A DNA stretch of 23,797 bases from Bacteroidota bacterium (GCA_947457085.1 CANGUS010000003.1:1-23797); one strand, 5' to 3'; shown: positions 7,167 through 15,104, numbered from the stretch's first letter. The notes: generated by a model not told the origin, from the letters alone. Numbers and translations: made by a program.

Positions 7167-8390
7167 TTATTTCAATGCATTTTCCAAGTCAACAATAATA
7201 TCTTCTATATTTTCAATTCCTACACTCATTCGAATTAAGCCGTCGGTAATGCCCGATTTTATTCTCAATTCAGGAGCAACTCCCACATGGGTTGTACTTG
7301 CAGGATGAGAGATTAATGTATCGCAAGTTCCCAATGAAACCGCACTGGTACAAAGTGACAATTGATTAATGAATTTCTTTCCTGCTTCAAAACCTCCTTT
7401 TACTTCAAAGCTCATTAAAGCTCCAGCATGTTTCATTTGTTTTTTACACAATGCATAATCTGGATGATGGGATAAACCTAAATAATTGACAAATTCCACA
7501 TTCGGGTGTGAGTCTAAAAAGGCTGCTACTTTTTCTGCATTGGCACAATGACGCTCCATTCTTATTTCTAAAGTTTTTAAACCATTGTTTAGTAAAAAAG
7601 CATCAAAGGCATTGGAATTGGCTCCCAACAAACGATGATGTTTTGTAACCTTGGTTTTCATAAACTCCAAATCTTTTCCCAACAAAACACCGCCAATAGC
7701 CGTACCATGTCCGTTTAAAAACTTAGTAGTTGAATGCATAACAAAATCAACTCCAAATGCAAAAGGTTGTTGTAAATAAGGGGTCGCAAATGTATTATCA
7801 ACCGATACTTTACATTGATATTGATGAGCAATTTTTGTGAGTGCTTCAATATCTACACATTGTAAGGTAGGATTTGCTGGGGTTTCTATATAGAGTAATT
7901 TGATAGAGGAATCATTTCTCAAGGTATTTTCTACGAGTGCTAAATCTTTAAAATCAATGATGATGGTTTCAATGCCACAACTAGGCAACACTTTATCTAC
8001 CAACTCTTGCGTACCACCATATAAGGATAAATGCGTTAAAACTTTTTCATCGTTTTTTACATTGGCTAAAATTAATGTAGCAATGGCGGCCATTCCGGAT
8101 GCATGTAAAATAGCCTTCAATTCTAAAGGAGAACCATCTTCGTTTTTTAATCCATAAGCTTCTAAGGCGGCTATTTTTTCTTCTGTTTGGGTAGAGGTTG
8201 GATTACCAAAGCGGCCATAAATATATCCTTTTTCTTTACCTGTAAATAAATCAACTGCATGCTCAGCACTGTCAAATAAATAAGTACTGCTTGCGTAAAT
8301 TGGTGTAAGATGACTGTGATGTTGTTCTACTTCAAAACCTGCATGTACACAGCTTGAGCCAAATCCAATGGAAGTATTTTTATTTTTCAT
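7167..8390 (-). CDS. Cys/Met-metabolism PLP enzyme (trans-sulfuration family)
   Basis: Pyridoxal-phosphate enzyme of 407 residues in the cystathionine gamma-synthase / gamma-lyase / methionine gamma-lyase family. Visible landmarks: YGRFGNPT (Tyr58, Arg60, contacts to the neighbouring subunit's cofactor), SLYGGT (Tyr124 stacks on PLP), ETPANPT, VDNTFATPYLQQP (Asp198 to the pyridine nitrogen), HSTTKFLNGHG (Lys223, Schiff-base lysine) and VSLGTCDTLISHPASTTHVG near the C-terminus. The cysteine typical of methionine gamma-lyases after YG is glycine here, so strict MGL activity is less likely. An extra ~10 residues (LKNEDGSPLELK) follow the EKIAALE helix. The precise reaction is undecided. First gene of the operon that continues to the acetyltransferase. 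Confidence 0.9.
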   Translation of the reverse strand: MKNKNTSIGFGSSCVHAGFEVEQHHSHLTPIYASSTYLFDSAEHAVDLFTGKEKGYIYGRFGNPTSTQTEEKIAALEAYGLKNEDGSPLELKAILHASGMAAIATLILANVKNDEKVLTHLSLYGGTQELVDKVLPSCGIETIIIDFKDLALVENTLRNDSSIKLLYIETPANPTLQCVDIEALTKIAHQYQCKVSVDNTFATPYLQQPFAFGVDFVMHSTTKFLNGHGTAIGGVLLGKDLEFMKTKVTKHHRLLGANSNAFDAFLLNNGLKTLEIRMERHCANAEKVAAFLDSHPNVEFVNYLGLSHHPDYALCKKQMKHAGALMSFEVKGGFEAGKKFINQLSLCTSAVSLGTCDTLISHPASTTHVGVAPELRIKSGITDGLIRMSVGIENIEDIIVDLENALK

Positions 8391-8395
8391 AGGAA

Positions 8396-8403
8396 CAAAG
8401 ATA
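8396..8403 (-). promoter_or_regulatory. -7 box (TATCTTTG) just before the PLP enzyme
   Basis: Minus-strand TATCTTTG matches TAnnTTTG but sits only 5 bp from the ATG at 8388-8390, so transcription would begin at or next to the start codon (leaderless or nearly so). No other match was seen in the 163-bp gap. Confidence 0.35.
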
Positions 8404-8524
8404 TTTAAAAATATCTTGATAATATGAGGTGAGAAAAGGATACATCATCAAGGAATTATAGAAATTTTAATTTGCAATTAATAAGGGTTTTTAGGGTTTC
8501 GTATGATTATAAGCACTAATTTTT

Positions 8525-8532
8525 TATATTTG
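8525..8532 (+). promoter_or_regulatory. -7 box (TATATTTG) of the zinc-ribbon gene
   Basis: TATATTTG matches TAnnTTTG and lies 21 bp before the ATG at 8554. It falls inside the longer open frame that begins at 8503, so it supports the downstream start. Confidence 0.45.
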
Positions 8533-8553
8533 AATATTATAACCTCTTCTACT

Positions 8554-8922
8554 ATGAATACAATAGCTAAACACTGCTTAAACTGCGAGCGTGCACTGAA
8601 AGGCCGTATTGATAAAAAGTTTTGTGATGACTCTTGCCGGAATAATTATAACAATCAACAAAAATCAATCGACACCAACTACATGCGCAATGTGGTGAAT
8701 GCCTTGCGCAAAAACCGAAAAATCTTACATGATTGCATTCCTGCCAGCGAAGAATTTTATAAAATTAGGCAAGAACGATTAATAGAAATGGGATTTCAGT
8801 TAAAATATCATACCCATGTTTATAAAAACAAAAAAGGGGATGTCTATTATTTCTGTTTCGATTATGGCTATTTGCCACTCGATCATGATTGGTATTTAAT
8901 TGTTAGCCGAAAAGAATCATAG
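8554..8922 (+). CDS. Small zinc-ribbon protein of unknown function
   Basis: The protein has 122 residues from the ATG at 8554; the frame is open from an earlier ATG at 8503, but that would add a hydrophobic, unrelated tail and include the probable promoter. The N-terminus has a four-cysteine zinc knuckle, CLNCERALKG...KKFCDDSCRN (Cys8, Cys11, Cys24, Cys28), followed by a basic linker (ALRKNRKILHD) and a C-terminal module with many aromatic residues (YHTHVYKNKKGDVYYFCFDY). The zinc knuckle resembles those of small nucleic-acid or ribosome-associated proteins, but no function can be assigned. It is transcribed divergently from the PLP enzyme. Confidence 0.82.
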   Translation: MNTIAKHCLNCERALKGRIDKKFCDDSCRNNYNNQQKSIDTNYMRNVVNALRKNRKILHDCIPASEEFYKIRQERLIEMGFQLKYHTHVYKNKKGDVYYFCFDYGYLPLDHDWYLIVSRKES

Positions 8923-8955
8923 AGAGTTTTTATGATAAAATCACACTTAAAATCG

Positions 8956-8963
8956 TAGTTTTG
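8956..8963 (+). promoter_or_regulatory. -7 box (TAGTTTTG) of the Fe-S carrier gene
   Basis: Exact TAnnTTTG match 20 bp before the ATG at 8984, predicting a leader of roughly 12-15 nt. Confidence 0.45.
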
Positions 8964-8983
8964 CTGTAAGAAATTTATTGAAA

Positions 8984-9331
8984 ATGGAGACGGCATTAGA
9001 AAATAGCATTTATATAAGCGATATCGCAAAAGAAAAAGTGACTCAACTCATGAAAGAAGCAGCGTTGGATGAAACTTATTTTGTGCGAGTGAGTGTTGTG
9101 GGTGGAGGATGCAGTGGCTTAAGTTATAAATTAGATTTTGATAACGAACTCAAACCCATGGATCAAAGTTTTGAAGACAAAGGAGTAAAAATGGTGTGTG
9201 ATTTAAAAAGCTTTTTATATTTAGTCAATACCGAATTGGATTTTAGCGACGGCCTCAATGGAAAAGGATTCAACTTTGTAAACCCAAATGCTAGCAGAAG
9301 TTGTGGTTGTGGGGAAAGTTTTGCAGTGTAA
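8984..9331 (+). CDS. A-type iron-sulfur carrier (HesB/IscA/SufA/ErpA family)
   Basis: Delivers Fe-S clusters (or iron) to apo-proteins during cluster maturation in the cytoplasm. The 115-residue length is typical. The three family cysteines are present: Cys43 in GGGCSGLSY, and Cys107 and Cys109 in SCGCGESF at the C-terminus. I chose the ATG at 8984 over a TTG two codons earlier, because the -7 box at 8956-8963 gives normal spacing to it. No other suf or isc gene is in the window, so the gene stands alone here and which subtype (SufA, IscA or ErpA) it represents cannot be decided. Confidence 0.93.
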   Translation: METALENSIYISDIAKEKVTQLMKEAALDETYFVRVSVVGGGCSGLSYKLDFDNELKPMDQSFEDKGVKMVCDLKSFLYLVNTELDFSDGLNGKGFNFVNPNASRSCGCGESFAV

Positions 9332-9392
9332 TTTTTTGAACCTTACAAAGTAGCACAAATCAATTTCACAATATTTTTTATATCCAAATGAT

Positions 9393-9875
9393 ATGTTTAA
9401 AGCATCCTTAGACAATTTAGCAAAATATTTACCTTTTGTATTGGTGGGATTTGTGTTGTTAATTTTTATTACTATTGGAGTAACGATAGAAAACGGGTCT
9501 ATTTTTGTTGCACTCTTACCCGCCTTACCAATTTGTATTATTTCAATCGGAGCCTATTATTATTCTCCTTTATATTATGAAATCGAAATGGATTCAATAG
9601 CGATTGTTCGTAAAGCTGGAAAGTTTTTTATTGCTCGAAAAGATATTAAAGGAATGAGCGCAATCAGTGAAGCTGAATTAGGAACAGCCTGGCGCATGAT
9701 GGGTAATGGTGGTGTGTTTGGATATACTGGTTATTATTCCTCTTCTAATATTGGTAAAATGCGTTGGTTCGTTTCTCAACGAAAAAACTATGTTTTAATT
9801 ACCATGAAGAATGACAGTAAATTTTTATTAAGCCCTGATGATGTTGCTGGATTTTTAGCTGCTACTCAATCGTAA
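9393..9875 (+). CDS. Membrane protein with bacterial PH-like domain
   Basis: The protein has 160 residues and two predicted membrane segments forming an N-terminal hairpin (about 14-33, LPFVLVGFVLLIFITIGVTI, and about 37-56). A soluble C-terminal domain (about 60-158) starts with YEIEMDSIAIVRKAGKFFIA and includes RKNYVLITMKNDSKFLLSPD. This two-helix plus beta-domain layout matches the bacterial PH-domain proteins (bPH_5-like) that sit in the inner membrane; their role is generally unknown. It follows the Fe-S carrier by 61 bp with no visible promoter box, so may be cotranscribed with it. The last 14 bp overlap the convergent secreted-protein gene. Confidence 0.75.
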   Translation: MFKASLDNLAKYLPFVLVGFVLLIFITIGVTIENGSIFVALLPALPICIISIGAYYYSPLYYEIEMDSIAIVRKAGKFFIARKDIKGMSAISEAELGTAWRMMGNGGVFGYTGYYSSSNIGKMRWFVSQRKNYVLITMKNDSKFLLSPDDVAGFLAATQS

Positions 9876-11712
9876 TTTTATGGGTGGCAATCATTTCTTT
9901 TTCACCCACTATTCTAAAAATATAATTTCCTTTAGACAAATCATCGGTCGTAAATGAAAATTCATTTTGTCCAGTTTTTGTTTTCGTATCTAAAATGATA
10001 GCCACCAATTTACCTTGCATGTCTACTATTTCATAACGCAATTTTTGTGCAGCGCTTAAAGTAAATGTGGTTGTAAATTTATTTTCAGGTATTGGATTGG
10101 GAAATACTCGGCTGTTGCTATTTTTAATTATTTCGTTGGTTGCCGCTGGAAAATCAATATGGTCAACAATTGATATCCAACAATTATTAGCGCCCGATTT
10201 TCCCCAAGAGTTAGATAAATAAGCCCGACTAGGATTATTATATACATGTTGAATATTGGTATAATCTCCCCAACGTTCCACCGTGTCTGTCAATCGATTC
10301 ACAATAGACAGTCCATCTTTCACAGAAATAATATCCGAATAATCTTCATTGGTATTTTTATACATTACGCTGGCCCCCGGAAAACTATCGGTGTAGCAAT
10401 GCGACATATTGTATAAAACTTTGTGGTCATTGTTGCTACTTCCAACATAGGTCATTGATGGATAAGCAAATTCTTGTGTAGCAGTAGAAATAATATCTGC
10501 TTTTACGGTTGGAGTAGCCGAACTGATATTTTTAATCGTTCCTAAATAAACTCCAGCATTCATCAATTGTGGATTGATTGTATTTGAGCCAAAGTGAATA
10601 TAATCATTTTCATAAATAGCCGCCAACACACGCGCATCGTTGGTCATTAAATATTGACCTAATTTTTGGGGAACATTTGGAGGAAAACCGTACGCTGTTG
10701 GGGAAGTTAAAACCCTTGTGGTCAGTTGTGCCACTCCAGAAGCTTTGGAGTCGGTAATTTCGGTCACAAAAATAGAATCATTGGTAGAGGCCACATTGCG
10801 CAGCGTTAAAAAATACGTGTTACTACCCATTGTGGTAGTTTGATATTTTGCTGGACAAATGTTTCTTAAATTACCTCCATTGTATTGAATGTTGCTCCAC
10901 AAGTCATATACCAAGGGCGTACCTGCAAACCCTTCATATTTTTGAATCTGCCAAATAACAGATTGTTTAAAACCAATCGTCCAACTTACATTGTCTTTTA
11001 CTTGATTGAATGTGATAAATAAATCTTGATCAGAAATTGAAATGATAGGATAATCGCTCCAAGTTGAATCATTGAATGAAGCCCCATTTAAAGTATAAAA
11101 ATTCCAATTGGCAGCCGGATCATTTGTTTGCGAAAAGCCCACTAAAATTACAGACTCTGTACTGACACTTCCTGAAAAACAAACCATGATAAATCGATCA
11201 TTATTGGGATCATAAATAACCCGTGGATCTGAAATCCAAGTGTAATTTCCAACGGCAGCCGTCATCGAAGTCAATGATCTTTTGTTGACTAACAATTTAC
11301 CAGTATCATTATATACACTCATGTTTGAATTAACTACACTCACAACCGTACCATTGTTTGAAACGGCAATGTCATTATCGTTGGGTACACTGCTGGAAGT
11401 ATTTCCTTGAATTCCTTTAATAACCACTGGGTTAGGCGCTGAGCCTCTTGTCTTTTTTTGTTGGGGTATATTTTGTAATTCTGCTTTTTTCAATGCACGA
11501 AGTTGATCCAATTCCGCTTTCTTAGTTCCATATTCAGCTGATGGAATGGGATGTTGATCTAGGTGGATTAAATTGGGATGAAAATCTTTTATATTTTCAT
11601 CCGACATATTTACCACAAAAGGTTTTCCTGAAGTACCACTGATTTTTTTTGCTTGTGAAAATAAAATACCAGCGGTTAGAAGAAAGTAAATAGTAAATAG
11701 ACTTCGTTTCAT
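9862..11712 (-). CDS. Secreted protein with type IX secretion C-terminal sorting domain
   Basis: Extracellular or surface-anchored protein of 616 residues. A signal peptide (MKRSLFTIYFLLTAGILFSQ) is followed by a Lys-rich pro-like stretch, then a large beta-rich region (about 90-525) with phrases such as NDNDIAVSNNGTVVSVVNS and DPRVIYDPNNDRFIMVCFSG, suggesting a propeller-type fold without a recognisable catalytic motif. The last 83 residues begin SRVFPNPIPENKF and continue with YEIVDMQGKLV and DLSKGNYIFRIVG, which is the type A sorting domain of the Por/type IX system. Thus it should cross the outer membrane by T9SS. Substrate or binding partner unknown. No strong promoter box upstream; TTACTTTG near 11756-11763 is one base off the consensus. 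Confidence 0.85.
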   Translation of the reverse strand: MKRSLFTIYFLLTAGILFSQAKKISGTSGKPFVVNMSDENIKDFHPNLIHLDQHPIPSAEYGTKKAELDQLRALKKAELQNIPQQKKTRGSAPNPVVIKGIQGNTSSSVPNDNDIAVSNNGTVVSVVNSNMSVYNDTGKLLVNKRSLTSMTAAVGNYTWISDPRVIYDPNNDRFIMVCFSGSVSTESVILVGFSQTNDPAANWNFYTLNGASFNDSTWSDYPIISISDQDLFITFNQVKDNVSWTIGFKQSVIWQIQKYEGFAGTPLVYDLWSNIQYNGGNLRNICPAKYQTTTMGSNTYFLTLRNVASTNDSIFVTEITDSKASGVAQLTTRVLTSPTAYGFPPNVPQKLGQYLMTNDARVLAAIYENDYIHFGSNTINPQLMNAGVYLGTIKNISSATPTVKADIISTATQEFAYPSMTYVGSSNNDHKVLYNMSHCYTDSFPGASVMYKNTNEDYSDIISVKDGLSIVNRLTDTVERWGDYTNIQHVYNNPSRAYLSNSWGKSGANNCWISIVDHIDFPAATNEIIKNSNSRVFPNPIPENKFTTTFTLSAAQKLRYEIVDMQGKLVAIILDTKTKTGQNEFSFTTDDLSKGNYIFRIVGEKEMIATHKITIE

Positions 11713-11778
11713 TGTAAAAATATTATCCCACTAAATTAGGAAATAGTCTTGAGTGCAAAGTAAAAACAAGGAAATTTT

Positions 11779-12360
11779 TTACAATGTAATTTCTAACTCT
11801 TCTAGATCCAACATGGCATTGATGAGTGAAACTTTTTGATATTGATGTATATCCTTGTAGGCAATTTCTTTTTCAACAATTCGATTTTCAGAAAGTAGTG
11901 CATTGCGTCGAACCCCAAAAAATAAAGGTGCTTTGGGTGTATGCCATTCCCTGCCATTCCACAAAGCGATATTAGAATAACTCGAATCAGTTAAAAAACC
12001 ATCTACCACAAAAATGGGTTCGGTTGTTGCCGGTAAATTGCTTGTGTGTTTGATAAAGCCGTTTTTATCTGTGAATTTCAATGGATAAGAAAGATTATCA
12101 TCTTGTATGCATACTATTTTTTCAATGTGTCTTTTTTCATACGATACAATTTCAATTTGATATTCATTTTCATTGTATAGAACTCTACATTTAAATAATC
12201 CATCCGTTTTTATTTCTTGTAGAATATGATTTTCAGTTAACTTAAAATTCAAGGCTCTTCCCGACAATGCTTTCATAGAATGTTTCATTCGAGCCCAATG
12301 ATCTTCGAACAGAAATACTGTATGATGTTGAATTTTGATGGTTTCAAAAAGTGGGAACAT
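11779..12360 (-). CDS. pabC: Aminotransferase class IV, probable aminodeoxychorismate lyase
   Basis: Probably converts 4-amino-4-deoxychorismate to p-aminobenzoate and pyruvate, the last step of PABA supply for folate. The 193 residues are short for the class IV fold (usually ~270), yet the core features are there: LFETIKI at the N-terminus, HWARMKHSM, a candidate PLP lysine in PLKFTDKNG (Lys95), FLTDSSYSNIALWNG and PLFFGVRRNALL. The function comes mainly from context: its 5' end overlaps pabB by 17 bp, and pabA is divergent just beyond. A branched-chain or D-amino-acid aminotransferase would be the alternative, but is unlikely at this length and location. Confidence 0.85.
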   Translation of the reverse strand: MFPLFETIKIQHHTVFLFEDHWARMKHSMKALSGRALNFKLTENHILQEIKTDGLFKCRVLYNENEYQIEIVSYEKRHIEKIVCIQDDNLSYPLKFTDKNGFIKHTSNLPATTEPIFVVDGFLTDSSYSNIALWNGREWHTPKAPLFFGVRRNALLSENRIVEKEIAYKDIHQYQKVSLINAMLDLEELEITL

Positions 12361-13321
12361 AAATTTTATCGATTAATTCTTGATATTCTTTTTCTACTTC
12401 GCTGTTGATGGTAATACCACCACCACTTTTATAAACCAACCCATTGCTGGTTTGTTCAATAAAACGAATGAGTACGCAACTATCGATTGATTTACCGTCA
12501 AAGTAAAAACAAGTTCCTGTGTAAAAGCCCCTGTCAACTTTCTCAGCTTCTTGAATAATTTCAAGGGTTTTCTTTTTAGGTGCTCCACTGATAGAACCTG
12601 CCGGCAATAAAGAAAAAATAATATTTCCCAATTGCTCTAAATAATTGGTGGGTAGGTCGCCTACTATTTTTGAGCTTACTTGCAACAAGGTTTTATTGCT
12701 GGTTTTGATGGTATCAATGTATCTGAATTTTTCAACCTGCACATGGGTAGCAACTATGCTAATATCATTTCGAATTAAATCGACAATGGTATAATGTTCG
12801 GCCGTTTCTTTATCATCCTGTAAAATAAGTTGTTCGGCGTTTTCTATGGATGCATCAATGGTTCCTTTCATGGGACAGGATATTATTTTTCCATCCTCTA
12901 TTTGAATAAATGTTTCTGGCGAGAAACTAATCCATTCATTTTTATAATTGATTTTATATTTCGCATGAGCAGATTGAAAAATTTCTTGGAGCGAATTTTT
13001 TGTTTCAATGGGGGTGGCAAAAGTCAAATTGGTTAAATAAGAATTTCCATAATCCAATTGTTTTTTTACTACATGAAAAGCCTTTTCATATGTTTCAATA
13101 GAAATGTTTTTTTTCTCAATTTGAACTTTTTCCTGAGATCTAATATCCGATGGCTGAGCACTTTTAAAATGTGGAAACGAAATCTCAATATTATTTTCTG
13201 CTAGTTCGTCCATGGTAAAACAAATCGTTTGGTGGATTAAAAAATCAACCAACAACACAAATGGAATATTGTTTTTTCCATAATTATTTATTTTATCAAT
13301 GATTGCGCTTTGTGTTTGCAA
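12344..13321 (-). CDS. pabB: Aminodeoxychorismate synthase component I
   Basis: Adds ammonia to chorismate to give 4-amino-4-deoxychorismate. The 325 residues cover essentially the chorismate-binding domain; the N-terminal domain found in longer PabB/TrpE proteins is reduced. Landmarks: ISCPMKGTIDA (Lys152, the PabB-type lysine), IVDLIRNDIS, SLLPAGSISGAPKKKTLEII (about 238-255), RGFYTGTCFYF and SGGGITINSEVEKEYQE (about 299-315). PIKGT-type Lys at this position marks PabB rather than TrpE. It overlaps pabC downstream and is divergent from pabA, its glutaminase partner. Confidence 0.93.
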   Translation of the reverse strand: MQTQSAIIDKINNYGKNNIPFVLLVDFLIHQTICFTMDELAENNIEISFPHFKSAQPSDIRSQEKVQIEKKNISIETYEKAFHVVKKQLDYGNSYLTNLTFATPIETKNSLQEIFQSAHAKYKINYKNEWISFSPETFIQIEDGKIISCPMKGTIDASIENAEQLILQDDKETAEHYTIVDLIRNDISIVATHVQVEKFRYIDTIKTSNKTLLQVSSKIVGDLPTNYLEQLGNIIFSLLPAGSISGAPKKKTLEIIQEAEKVDRGFYTGTCFYFDGKSIDSCVLIRFIEQTSNGLVYKSGGGITINSEVEKEYQELIDKIYVPTF

Positions 13322-13353
13322 GAAATACTTTTTATTTGTGTAAAAATAAGGGT

Positions 13354-13920
13354 TTGAAGGTTTTATTAATAGATAATTACGATTCTTTTACATTTAATAT
13401 TGTTGAAATGATGCGGCAGTTGAATGTGACTGATTTATCGATTGTAAAAAACAATGAAATCACTGCTGAGCAGGCCAGTCATTTTGATAAAATCATTATT
13501 TCACCGGGACCCGCGACTCCTCAAGAATCGGGGAATATTGTAGAAATTATTGTACAGCTTTCACCTACAAAATCTATCCTAGGAATTTGTTTAGGCCATC
13601 AAGCGATTGCGGTGGCTTTTGGTGGAACGCTTCAAAATTTAGCACGACCATATCATGGATTTAGAGCCCAATTAAAAATTAAAGAGGCAGGTTATTTATT
13701 TAAAAATTTACCGACTGAATTTCAAATAGGATTATATCATTCGTGGATAGTAGAAAAAGAAACCTTACCAAATTGTTTAGAAATAACAGCATTGTCATCC
13801 GAAAATATAATTATGTCTATCAAACACAAGACATTTGATGTGCAGGGTATTCAATTTCATCCAGAAAGTTTTATGACCGAATATGGAAAAGAAATGATAA
13901 GAAATTGGTTAGCGTGTTAA
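13354..13920 (+). CDS. pabA: Aminodeoxychorismate synthase glutaminase component
   Basis: Class I glutamine amidotransferase that feeds ammonia to PabB. From a TTG start at 13354 the product is 188 residues and begins (M)KVLLIDNYDSFTF, exactly where this family normally starts; a purine-rich AATAAGGG lies just before. The catalytic triad is visible: Cys79 in GICLGHQ, His169 and Glu171 in IQFHPES. A longer frame from an ATG at 13303 would add 17 unrelated residues and overlap the divergent pabB gene, so I reject it. PabA and TrpG are closely similar; the neighbouring pabB and pabC favour PABA synthesis. Some bacteria share one glutaminase between both pathways. Confidence 0.9.
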   Translation: MKVLLIDNYDSFTFNIVEMMRQLNVTDLSIVKNNEITAEQASHFDKIIISPGPATPQESGNIVEIIVQLSPTKSILGICLGHQAIAVAFGGTLQNLARPYHGFRAQLKIKEAGYLFKNLPTEFQIGLYHSWIVEKETLPNCLEITALSSENIIMSIKHKTFDVQGIQFHPESFMTEYGKEMIRNWLAC

Positions 13921-13959
13921 AAATAGTTCTATTTTTAATTCACCAAAACCTACTCAACT

Positions 13960-14892
13960 ATGCGCTTATTCATTGCATTTCTGTTTCCATTCTTTTTTAT
14001 ATTTCAATGTGCTGCCCAATCGGATACAGTTTTTATCAATGAATTGGGAACATATGTTTCTCGGGAGCAAGCAAGCTATTATCGTTTCGTGATTCCTACT
14101 GATAGAAACACGTATTTATTGACTGATTATTTTTTCAATCATCAATTAGCAAGAAGCGTAGAATATAAAAGTAAATTGGGTAGCATTCGAGAAGGAGATG
14201 CTGTATACTTTTTTTCCACGGGAATAAAAAAAGAAGAAGGACGTTTTCACCATGGTTTTCCAATGGGCGAATGGCGATCTTATTATGCCAATGGAAGCAT
14301 GAAAGAAAGAAAAATATTTACTGAAACACTAGCTACTTATTATACGTATCAATTTGATTCAAGCAGTTCGCAAATAGAAGAAGAAGGTGCTTATGATCTA
14401 TTTGGGAAAAAGACTGGAACCTGGAAGCGTTATTTTTGGAAAAGTGAGCAGCTTCAAAATGTAACCCATTATGTGGTTGGTAAAAAACAAGGAGAGCAAA
14501 TAGAATATTATCTATCGGGGGCCATTAAACGCAAAGAATATTTTGAAAATAATAAAGTAAAGAAGGGGTTTCAATATGATATGTTAGGGAATAAAATCCA
14601 TTATTTCCCCGCTTTTGAATATCCTGTTTCGAAGGAACCTATTTATCGGGTGCTGCAAAATGAAGTTCCTTGTTATGCAGAACAAGTGAGTCTACATCCA
14701 TTTAATCTTCGCTTTTTAGTGACAAAAGCGGGTGAAGTAAAAAACATTGAGATTGAAATGACTGATGAAGCGTGTAAAAGTGAACTGAAAAAAGTGATTG
14801 AAAAAATGAAATGGAAACCGGCAAAGAAAGAAAATCAGTGGATTGATTACCCCGTTAGCTTCCGAATGCGAACTTATGGGAATGGGGATTAA
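13960..14892 (+). CDS. Exported YwqK/MORN-like repeat protein with TonB-like C-terminus
   Basis: The protein has 310 residues. The N-terminus (MRLFIAFLFPFFFIFQCAAQ) is a signal peptide with cleavage after Gln20 or so. Residues about 90-210 contain repeats of the YwqK/MORN kind: EGRFHHGFPMGEWRSYYANG, GKKTGTWKRYFW, GKKQGEQIEYYLSGAIKRKE. The last ~90 residues (RVLQNEVPCYA, LRFLVTKAGEVKNIEI, KKVIEKMKWKPAK) resemble the TonB C-terminal fold, but there is no N-terminal anchor helix typical of TonB apart from the signal peptide. Periplasmic or envelope location is likely; the role is unknown. It lies 39 bp after pabA on the same strand. Confidence 0.78.
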   Translation: MRLFIAFLFPFFFIFQCAAQSDTVFINELGTYVSREQASYYRFVIPTDRNTYLLTDYFFNHQLARSVEYKSKLGSIREGDAVYFFSTGIKKEEGRFHHGFPMGEWRSYYANGSMKERKIFTETLATYYTYQFDSSSSQIEEEGAYDLFGKKTGTWKRYFWKSEQLQNVTHYVVGKKQGEQIEYYLSGAIKRKEYFENNKVKKGFQYDMLGNKIHYFPAFEYPVSKEPIYRVLQNEVPCYAEQVSLHPFNLRFLVTKAGEVKNIEIEMTDEACKSELKKVIEKMKWKPAKKENQWIDYPVSFRMRTYGNGD

Positions 14893-15000
14893 AAAGGTTA
14901 TCATACTATGCGCCCTCCTCTATAAATATAGGGATCTTCGTTTCGACAAGATTCTCGAATCAATGAATTTTATTCATTTAACTTACGTACTTAAAACAAC

Positions 15001-15028
15001 AAAGCCACTAAATTTCTTTAGTGGCTTT
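15001..15028 (-). terminator. Hairpin terminator after tRNA-Pro
   Basis: Perfect 12-bp stem: AAAGCCACTAAA (15001-15012) and TTTAGTGGCTTT (15017-15028) with a 4-nt loop. It starts 2 bp from the 3' end of the tRNA on the minus strand and is followed there by a T-rich tract (GTTGTTTT). It could also stop plus-strand reading from upstream. Confidence 0.7.
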
Positions 15029-15030
15029 TG

Positions 15031-15104
15031 TCGGGAGGACAGGATTCGAACCTGCGACCCCTTGGTCCCAAACCAAGTATTCTACCGAGCTGAACTACCT
15101 CCCG
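15031..15104 (-). tRNA. tRNA-Pro (anticodon TGG)
   Basis: Cloverleaf on the minus strand: acceptor CGGGAGG pairs with CCTCCCG, discriminator A at 15031, D-arm around AGCTCGGTAGA, anticodon stem CTTGG/CCAAG with loop TTTGGGA giving anticodon TGG (Pro, codon CCA), and T-arm GCAGGTTCGAATCCTGT. It is 74 nt long and the 3' CCA is not encoded. A -7 box lies 17 bp upstream and a terminator 2 bp downstream. Confidence 0.97.

Noticed and set aside
8503..8553. Earlier start of the zinc-ribbon gene at 8503
   Set aside because: It includes the -7 box at 8525-8532 and a hydrophobic tail with no role; the ATG at 8554 is better placed.
13303..13353. N-terminal extension of pabA from ATG 13303
   Set aside because: It overlaps pabB on the opposite strand and gives residues (MRFVFARNTFYLCKNKG) that do not belong to the family; TTG 13354 matches the family start.
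14962..14978. AATGAAT-TTT-ATTCATT hairpin after the YwqK-like gene
   Set aside because: A weak AT-only 7-bp stem without a clear U tract, 70 bp past the stop; the strong hairpin at 15001-15028 is the better terminator.
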